64,000 nt of DNA from Rhopalosiphum padi (Eukaryota; Arthropoda; Insecta; Hemiptera; Aphididae), in assembly GCF_020882245.1 (NCBI RefSeq), contig NC_083599.1, positions 17,990,865 through 18,054,864 on the forward strand. The letters run 5' to 3'. The stretch's first letter is position 1. Every line of letters begins with the position of its first letter. This document shows positions 58,085-64,000 of the stretch, piece by piece. Both the position numbers and the translations under genes were made by a program. The notes beneath the pieces are model-generated. The model searched no databases. It was not told the DNA's origin and worked only from the letters and a program-made list of their open reading frames with translations.

Positions 58085-58557
58085 ACAAAGAGATAGTAGT
58101 CCAAGTGGTATGTACCAGTACTATATCATTAATAATTAATATATATAATCGTTTATTTTAACTAATTCCTTCATTTATGTGATTTTTAAAATCATATTGT
58201 ATAGGTGACAAAGAAGAAACTAAAAATGAAGTAGAACAACCAAGACGTTACCGCCAGCCGCGTAAACAGAATAGCTATCGTGGAAATCAAAGAGGTCCAC
58301 CACCATCCAGCAAATAGAGGAGAAAGTGGTGATTACAATGTAAAAACTATTTATAATATGAAAGTTAAAAAAATGCACACAACCAATAAATACCGAAAAA
58401 AATATATATATAAGTAGACTTTACTTGGCCAAGTTATCAATTATTATAAATACACATTGTGTTTTTAAATATAAACCTTTCAACTTTAATGTAAAAGTGC
58501 AACGCAAATTATACCTAAACGTCCATATTGTGCATAATATAATACATTACAATTTAC

Positions 58558-58690
58558 AGAATAAGTTTACATAATGCTTTTTTATAATATTTTATTAACT
58601 TTTTACTATATTTGCAGCCTTCAATTGCAAATAGTATAAAAATAGAAAACTTACTGGTTGTAGCTGAAAAATATAATAAATAAATTGTAC
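58558..58690 (+). pseudogene. CNOT1-like: CNOT1 pseudogene fragment, downstream part of the chimera
   Basis: From 58558 intron sequence AAGTTTACATAATGC and then TATTTGCAG acceptor (58617) lead to the exon PSIANSIKIENLLVVAEKYN then K and a stop. This is the same exon as 13450-13593 in copy B, cut short at 58690. It follows the Y-box 3' flank without a gap. Confidence 0.8.
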
Positions 58691-59580
58691 CAGTACATTG
58701 TACAGTACAGTGTTTATTCGATATTAAGATATTATAATATTACCTATAACTATAATTATATACCAATATCGGTAATATTAGTTTTTATGATAGGTAAGAA
58801 TGCATTCATGAATTTAGGGTATTACATAAAACCGCCACTTAAACACTACTAAATTATTAATATATAAGTATATATAAAATTAAGTTTTATTTGGATTTAG
58901 TACTTAAAATTTTTTAACAGTGTTATTGAAATCTTCAAAACGATATTTCAGCGTAATTGTAAAAGAATCCAAAATAACAAAGTATGTATTACATTAAAAA
59001 TTTTCATCAGCACTCAATAATATTTCCTAAATTATTTTCACCGTGCATAATGTTACTTGTATATTTATATAAACAACAGCGTGTGTATGTTTTGGATAGA
59101 CTAAGGAAGCCTTGCGTACGGTACACATGTTTTTTAGGTATATTATTTGTTGATATGCGCCGACTGCACGATTTCATACACAATATTTATACTTCAATAC
59201 CCAGTCTTCACATCTTTCTATACTTTATAATATATTTTTACATTTATAATTATATATTTTTAGACTCTGTGTACATTTTAGAAATTATTATTAGTTTGTA
59301 ATTTTGAAAGGGCACATTTGACTGAGAAAAAAAACTATGGATCGAACTCACAAATACATCCCTGGGTCCACCCATAACGTAAGATATGTGTAAGTCTAGT
59401 GTCTGACGCGGAGTGTGTTTATTATTACTTTTTCCATATAGTTTATTAGTTTGTGAAAAATAAGTTTGTATATTTATGAAATGAATCTGCATATTTTATA
59501 GATTTTTATTGCATATAAAGAATATTAAAATTATCTGATAAAAGTTATAGTTAGTATTTTTGAAAATTAATTTTTATTTT
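58691..59580. other. AT-rich spacer, no gene seen
   Basis: Noncoding AT-rich DNA between the chimera and the tandem array. A 105-codon open frame from 58984 has no recognisable features. Confidence 0.5.
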
Positions 59581-59896
59581 ATGAGTATATTTTAATTAAA
59601 TATTTTCTGTTTTATTAATGAATATAAATTAAATGTTTTTTAATTAGTGGTTTTGAGAAAACCCAGTGATATAATGTATTTTGTATAATGATAGTATTTT
59701 TACAGACTTAAAGTTTATTTAAAAAAAAAAAATTAAAAATTAATAAAATATAATTAATTATATTTATAAATTTTTTATAAATTATTCAATAAACAGTAAT
59801 TATTTATGTTCAAATTTTCATAACTGTTTTTTATTACTGATGATAATCCTAATTTATATGTAACCAGAAAAATAAATATTTACCTTTAATTTACAG

Positions 59897-60228
59897 AATT
59901 AAAAAATGAAATGGCCCCAAATGAGAAGCATACAATCCGAGATCGAAGATTTATTGATTCTAGTGCAACAACACAACGAATACCAGAAAAATGATGAAAA
60001 TCAAAACAAAAAAAAAACGATTTAAGAATTATAAACCGAAAGATTCGGAAACTATTTAAAGAAACTGAATTAAACCTAGAAGAAATTGTAAAACTGAAAT
60101 ATGAAAAACAGAACATTTTAAACATTTATCTTTTTACTAGAAGCGAAATACATATACAAACTAAACTAGATAAACTGTATGATGAACTAGAGGATTGGGA
60201 AAATAATAACTGTGCATATGAGCCTTAA
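59897..60228 (+). pseudogene. unrecognised terminal exon, unit 1
   Basis: After a TTAATTTACAG acceptor the frame reads ELKNEMAPNEKHTIRDRRFI then DSSATTQRIPEK and a stop. The following frame, open past a ten-base A run, reads NDLRIINRKIRKLFKETELN, LEEIVKLKYEKQNILNIYLF and KLDKLYDELEDWENNNCAYE before a natural-looking stop at 60226-60228. AATAAA follows near 60249. It is charged and helix-prone, possibly a coiled coil. One frameshift separates the two parts. I do not recognise the protein. The minus-strand frames over it are shadows. Confidence 0.5.
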
Positions 60229-60761
60229 CTTTATTGATATTCTTAGTACAAATAAAAATTAATACAATTGTTGTTTTATTTGAGCCCTATGATTTTATTT
60301 ACTTGAATTATATTTATTACAATTTATTAATTAAGTATTTATTTTGCAACTAATAAACGTCGTTTTATGATCTACTTTACTGTGGACCGAGAATCTTTTT
60401 AATTCTTTACCAAACTCACAGTACTATAAATTGAGTAAAACGCTAAGGGCCATTCTTTAGTGCATTTATATAGTTAATTATCTAAATTATATAATTTGTA
60501 ATGTGGCAATAATATATGTTTATTTTATACCGTTTATTACATCTAATCACAAATGTAATATAGCTAGCTAAAAGCTGAAATTTATTTAATTGAATTTTTG
60601 AAAATGACACAATATTTTTAAATCCAGCTATGAAAATGGAAAGTGGACCATCTCGGAAATGGCTCACAAAAGTATGGGGTGCAACTAAATAGCAAATGAA
60701 ATATTCAATACAGTAATACCTTAGTAAATTATAATATACACTACAATATATACTACATTCA

Positions 60762-61150
60762 GTACCACCAGAAAATGTACAAGATCCGATTGCATTCATA
60801 TTTAATAATTTAAGCTAAATTAATCTCCAAACAAGATAAAATTATTTTACTAAAATCAAAGCATATCCATTTATTATAAAAGTATACATTATAATATGCT
60901 AAATAATAATATTATATTACATCCCGACTAAATTTGAGAAATCATATACAATTATTAAGTATTTAATGTGGTTCTAGTATTTAGTCATGAAAAGAATCAG
61001 TTTTGAGTTTAACATCCATTCATTATACCCTAATTTTTTGGGCTGTCTTAATAATGAAAAATTTAATTTTTTAATAAACAAGGAAACTTTTATAAGTATC
61101 AGAGTCAGTATATATAGCATTAAGTGTTAATAAATAATTTGTAATTCATT
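60762..61150 (+). pseudogene. CNOT1-like: CNOT1 fragment, unit 1
   Basis: VPPENVQDPIAFIFNNLS, stop, INLQT (60762-60830) matches the copy B exon. Then from about 60922 a damaged second exon: EKSYTIIK, SSIstopSstopK-type decay around, then ISFEFNIHSLYPNF (about 60985-61035), and NKETFISIRVSIYSIKC at 61077-61127. Unlike copy B, the NKETF segment is not split by an insertion, so it shows the pre-insertion state. Confidence 0.75.
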
Positions 61151-61478
61151 TTTTTTTTTTTTATGAGTATATTTTAATTAAATATTTTCTGTTTTATTAA
61201 TGAATATAAATTAAATGTTTTTTAATTAGTGGTTTTGAGAAAACCCAGTGATATAATGTATTTTGTATAATGATAGTATTTTTACAGACTTAAAGTTTAT
61301 TTAAAAAAAAAAAATTAAAAATTAATAAAATATAATTAATTATATTTATAAATTTTTTATAAATTATTCAATAAACAGTAATTATTTATGTTCAAATTTT
61401 CATAACTGTTTTTTATTACTGATGATAATCCTAATTTATATGTAACCAGAAAAATAAATATTTACCTTTAATTTACAG

Positions 61479-61810
61479 AATTAAAAAATGAAATGGCCCC
61501 AAATGAGAAGCATACAATCCGAGATCGAAGATTTATTGATTCTAGTGCAACAACACAACGAATACCAGAAAAATGATGAAAATCAAAACAAAAAAAAAAC
61601 GATTTAAGAATTATAAACCGAAAGATTCGGAAACTATTTAAAGAAACTGAATTAAACCTAGAAGAAATTGTAAAACTGAAATATGAAAAACAGAACATTT
61701 TAAACATTTATCTTTTTACTAGAAGCGAAATACATATACAAACTAAACTAGATAAACTGTATGATGAACTAGAGGATTGGGAAAATAATAACTGTGCATA
61801 TGAGCCTTAA
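61479..61810 (+). pseudogene. unrecognised terminal exon, unit 2
   Basis: Identical by eye to 59897-60228, with the same acceptor, frameshift and stop. Confidence 0.5.
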
Positions 61811-62343
61811 CTTTATTGATATTCTTAGTACAAATAAAAATTAATACAATTGTTGTTTTATTTGAGCCCTATGATTTTATTTACTTGAATTATATTTATT
61901 ACAATTTATTAATTAAGTATTTATTTTGCAACTAATAAACGTCGTTTTATGATCTACTTTACTGTGGACCGAGAATCTTTTTAATTCTTTACCAAACTCA
62001 CAGTACTATAAATTGAGTAAAACGCTAAGGGCCATTCTTTAGTGCATTTATATAGTTAATTATCTAAATTATATAATTTGTAATGTGGCAATAATATATG
62101 TTTATTTTATACCGTTTATTACATCTAATCACAAATGTAATATAGCTAGCTAAAAGCTGAAATTTATTTAATTGAATTTTTGAAAATGACACAATATTTT
62201 TAAATCCAGCTATGAAAATGGAAAGTGGACCATCTCGGAAATGGCTCACAAAAGTATGGGGTGCAACTAAATAGCAAATGAAATATTCAATACAGTAATA
62301 CCTTAGTAAATTATAATATACACTACAATATATACTACATTCA

Positions 62344-62732
62344 GTACCACCAGAAAATGTACAAGATCCGATTGCATTCATATTTAATAATTTAAGCTAA
62401 ATTAATCTCCAAACAAGATAAAATTATTTTACTAAAATCAAAGCATATCCATTTATTATAAAAGTATACATTATAATATGCTAAATAATAATATTATATT
62501 ACATCCCGACTAAATTTGAGAAATCATATACAATTATTAAGTATTTAATGTGGTTCTAGTATTTAGTCATGAAAAGAATCAGTTTTGAGTTTAACATCCA
62601 TTCATTATACCCTAATTTTTTGGGCTGTCTTAATAATGAAAAATTTAATTTTTTAATAAACAAGGAAACTTTTATAAGTATCAGAGTCAGTATATATAGC
62701 ATTAAGTGTTAATAAATAATTTGTAATTCATT
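62344..62732 (+). pseudogene. CNOT1-like: CNOT1 fragment, unit 2
   Basis: Identical by eye to 60762-61150, with the same stops. Confidence 0.75.
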
Positions 62733-63060
62733 TTTTTTTTTTTTATGAGTATATTTTAATTAAATATTTTCTGTTTTATTAATGAATATAAATTAAATGT
62801 TTTTTAATTAGTGGTTTTGAGAAAACCCAGTGATATAATGTATTTTGTATAATGATAGTATTTTTACAGACTTAAAGTTTATTTAAAAAAAAAAAATTAA
62901 AAATTAATAAAATATAATTAATTATATTTATAAATTTTTTATAAATTATTCAATAAACAGTAATTATTTATGTTCAAATTTTCATAACTGTTTTTTATTA
63001 CTGATGATAATCCTAATTTATATGTAACCAGAAAAATAAATATTTACCTTTAATTTACAG

Positions 63061-63392
63061 AATTAAAAAATGAAATGGCCCCAAATGAGAAGCATACAAT
63101 CCGAGATCGAAGATTTATTGATTCTAGTGCAACAACACAACGAATACCAGAAAAATGATGAAAATCAAAACAAAAAAAAAACGATTTAAGAATTATAAAC
63201 CGAAAGATTCGGAAACTATTTAAAGAAACTGAATTAAACCTAGAAGAAATTGTAAAACTGAAATATGAAAAACAGAACATTTTAAACATTTATCTTTTTA
63301 CTAGAAGCGAAATACATATACAAACTAAACTAGATAAACTGTATGATGAACTAGAGGATTGGGAAAATAATAACTGTGCATATGAGCCTTAA
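63061..63392 (+). pseudogene. unrecognised terminal exon, unit 3
   Basis: Identical by eye to the copies in units 1 and 2. Confidence 0.5.
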
Positions 63393-63925
63393 CTTTATTG
63401 ATATTCTTAGTACAAATAAAAATTAATACAATTGTTGTTTTATTTGAGCCCTATGATTTTATTTACTTGAATTATATTTATTACAATTTATTAATTAAGT
63501 ATTTATTTTGCAACTAATAAACGTCGTTTTATGATCTACTTTACTGTGGACCGAGAATCTTTTTAATTCTTTACCAAACTCACAGTACTATAAATTGAGT
63601 AAAACGCTAAGGGCCATTCTTTAGTGCATTTATATAGTTAATTATCTAAATTATATAATTTGTAATGTGGCAATAATATATGTTTATTTTATACCGTTTA
63701 TTACATCTAATCACAAATGTAATATAGCTAGCTAAAAGCTGAAATTTATTTAATTGAATTTTTGAAAATGACACAATATTTTTAAATCCAGCTATGAAAA
63801 TGGAAAGTGGACCATCTCGGAAATGGCTCACAAAAGTATGGGGTGCAACTAAATAGCAAATGAAATATTCAATACAGTAATACCTTAGTAAATTATAATA
63901 TACACTACAATATATACTACATTCA

Positions 63926-64000
63926 GTACCACCAGAAAATGTACAAGATCCGATTGCATTCATATTTAATAATTTAAGCTAAATTAATCTCCAAACAAGA
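63926..64000 (+). pseudogene. CNOT1-like: CNOT1 fragment, unit 3, cut by the window end
   Basis: VPPENVQDPIAFIFNNLS, stop, INLQT is visible. The rest lies beyond the window. Confidence 0.75.

Larger units (their letters stand above)
56565..58555 (+). pseudogene. Y-box protein pseudogene, copy 3, split by a hAT
   Basis: The intron sequence from 56565 matches copies 1 and 2. The exon from 56879 (acceptor TTGTAG) reads IIKNNPNKIVRSLAIGETVE then FDVVQSKTGYEAANVTGPNG and DKKKNNHGQWSYGRRPNTLQ. It is the least damaged version of this exon. The hAT at 57097-58084 interrupts it with an 8-bp duplication; beyond, the exon finishes SSPS before GTATGT. The next exon (58205-58339, acceptor TATAG) reads DKEETKNEVEQPRRYRQPRK then QNSYRGNQRGPPP, and a 4-base insertion brings a stop (SSK stop). 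Upstream cold-shock exons are absent. The 3' flank matches the other copies to about 58555. Confidence 0.85.
59581..64000 (+). repeat. tandem array of a 1582-bp unit, 2.8 copies in view
   Basis: Units at 59581-61162, 61163-62744 and 62745-64000 (cut by the window end). By eye the units are identical, including homopolymer runs and decayed exons. Each unit holds, in order, an AT-rich lead, a terminal exon relic of an unrecognised gene with AATAAA after it, and a CNOT1 fragment ending in a T run that forms the junction to the next unit. Such identity means a very recent amplification or an assembly duplication. Confidence 0.95.

Noticed and set aside
59886..60799. Minus-strand frames of 79 and 105 codons, repeated in each array unit
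   Set aside because: They are antisense to, or outside, the plus-strand exon relic, have no recognisable motif, and recur only because the unit is tandem.
59581..64000. CRISPR-like array
   Set aside because: The unit is 1582 bp with no short spaced repeats; an ordinary tandem duplication in an animal genome.

Overview
The window looks like a gene-poor, transposon-dense stretch of an aphid-type insect genome. The organism call is an inference. It rests on the strong A+T bias, spliceosomal introns, animal CNOT1 and Y-box protein relics, and a transposon set of ZMYM1-like hAT, PIF/Harbinger with MADF partner, jockey-like LINEs, FLYWCH MULE and long fold-back MITEs. I found no intact host gene, no rRNA or tRNA gene and no bacterial operon. 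Nearly every open frame belongs to a mobile element or a broken gene copy.

Layout. 0-7 kb: a BED-finger fragment, a CNOT1 pseudogene (copy A) and a Y-box pseudogene (copy 1). 7-12 kb: a dead LINE, a fold-back MITE, a possible solo LTR and two MITEs. 12-15 kb: the longest CNOT1 pseudogene (copy B), itself interrupted. 15-25 kb: a decayed domesticated-type transposase, a DUF4806-like start, a ULP1-like protease relic abutting a hAT relic, fold-back MITEs and a hAT gene with preserved splice sites. 25-41.5 kb: the core of the window. A left-truncated Harbinger element (H1) carries an apparently intact 3.05-kb hAT in its first transposase exon. A TTAA-flanked fold-back MITE, split by another hAT, follows. 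A complete Harbinger element (H2, 36718-41529) with clear terminal repeats and TTA duplications comes next. 41.5-49 kb: AT-rich DNA, a DUF4806-like relic and the most complete Y-box copy (copy 2, minus strand, five exons). 53.5-56 kb: a three-level transposon nest (MITE, then FLYWCH MULE, then hAT MITE). 56-59 kb: a chimera of CNOT1 and Y-box (copy 3), with a hAT inserted in a Y-box exon. 59.6-64 kb: a tandem array of a 1582-bp unit carrying an unrecognised terminal exon and a CNOT1 fragment, running off the window.

Three points stand out. First, both Harbinger elements place the MADF partner gene and the DDE transposase gene on opposite strands with their exons interleaved; in H2 each gene's exons lie in an intron of the other. 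Second, fragments of two mRNA-regulator genes (CNOT1 and Y-box protein), copied with their introns, recur four or more and three times and have been fused together and tandemly amplified. Third, target-site duplications let the order of several nested insertions be read directly.
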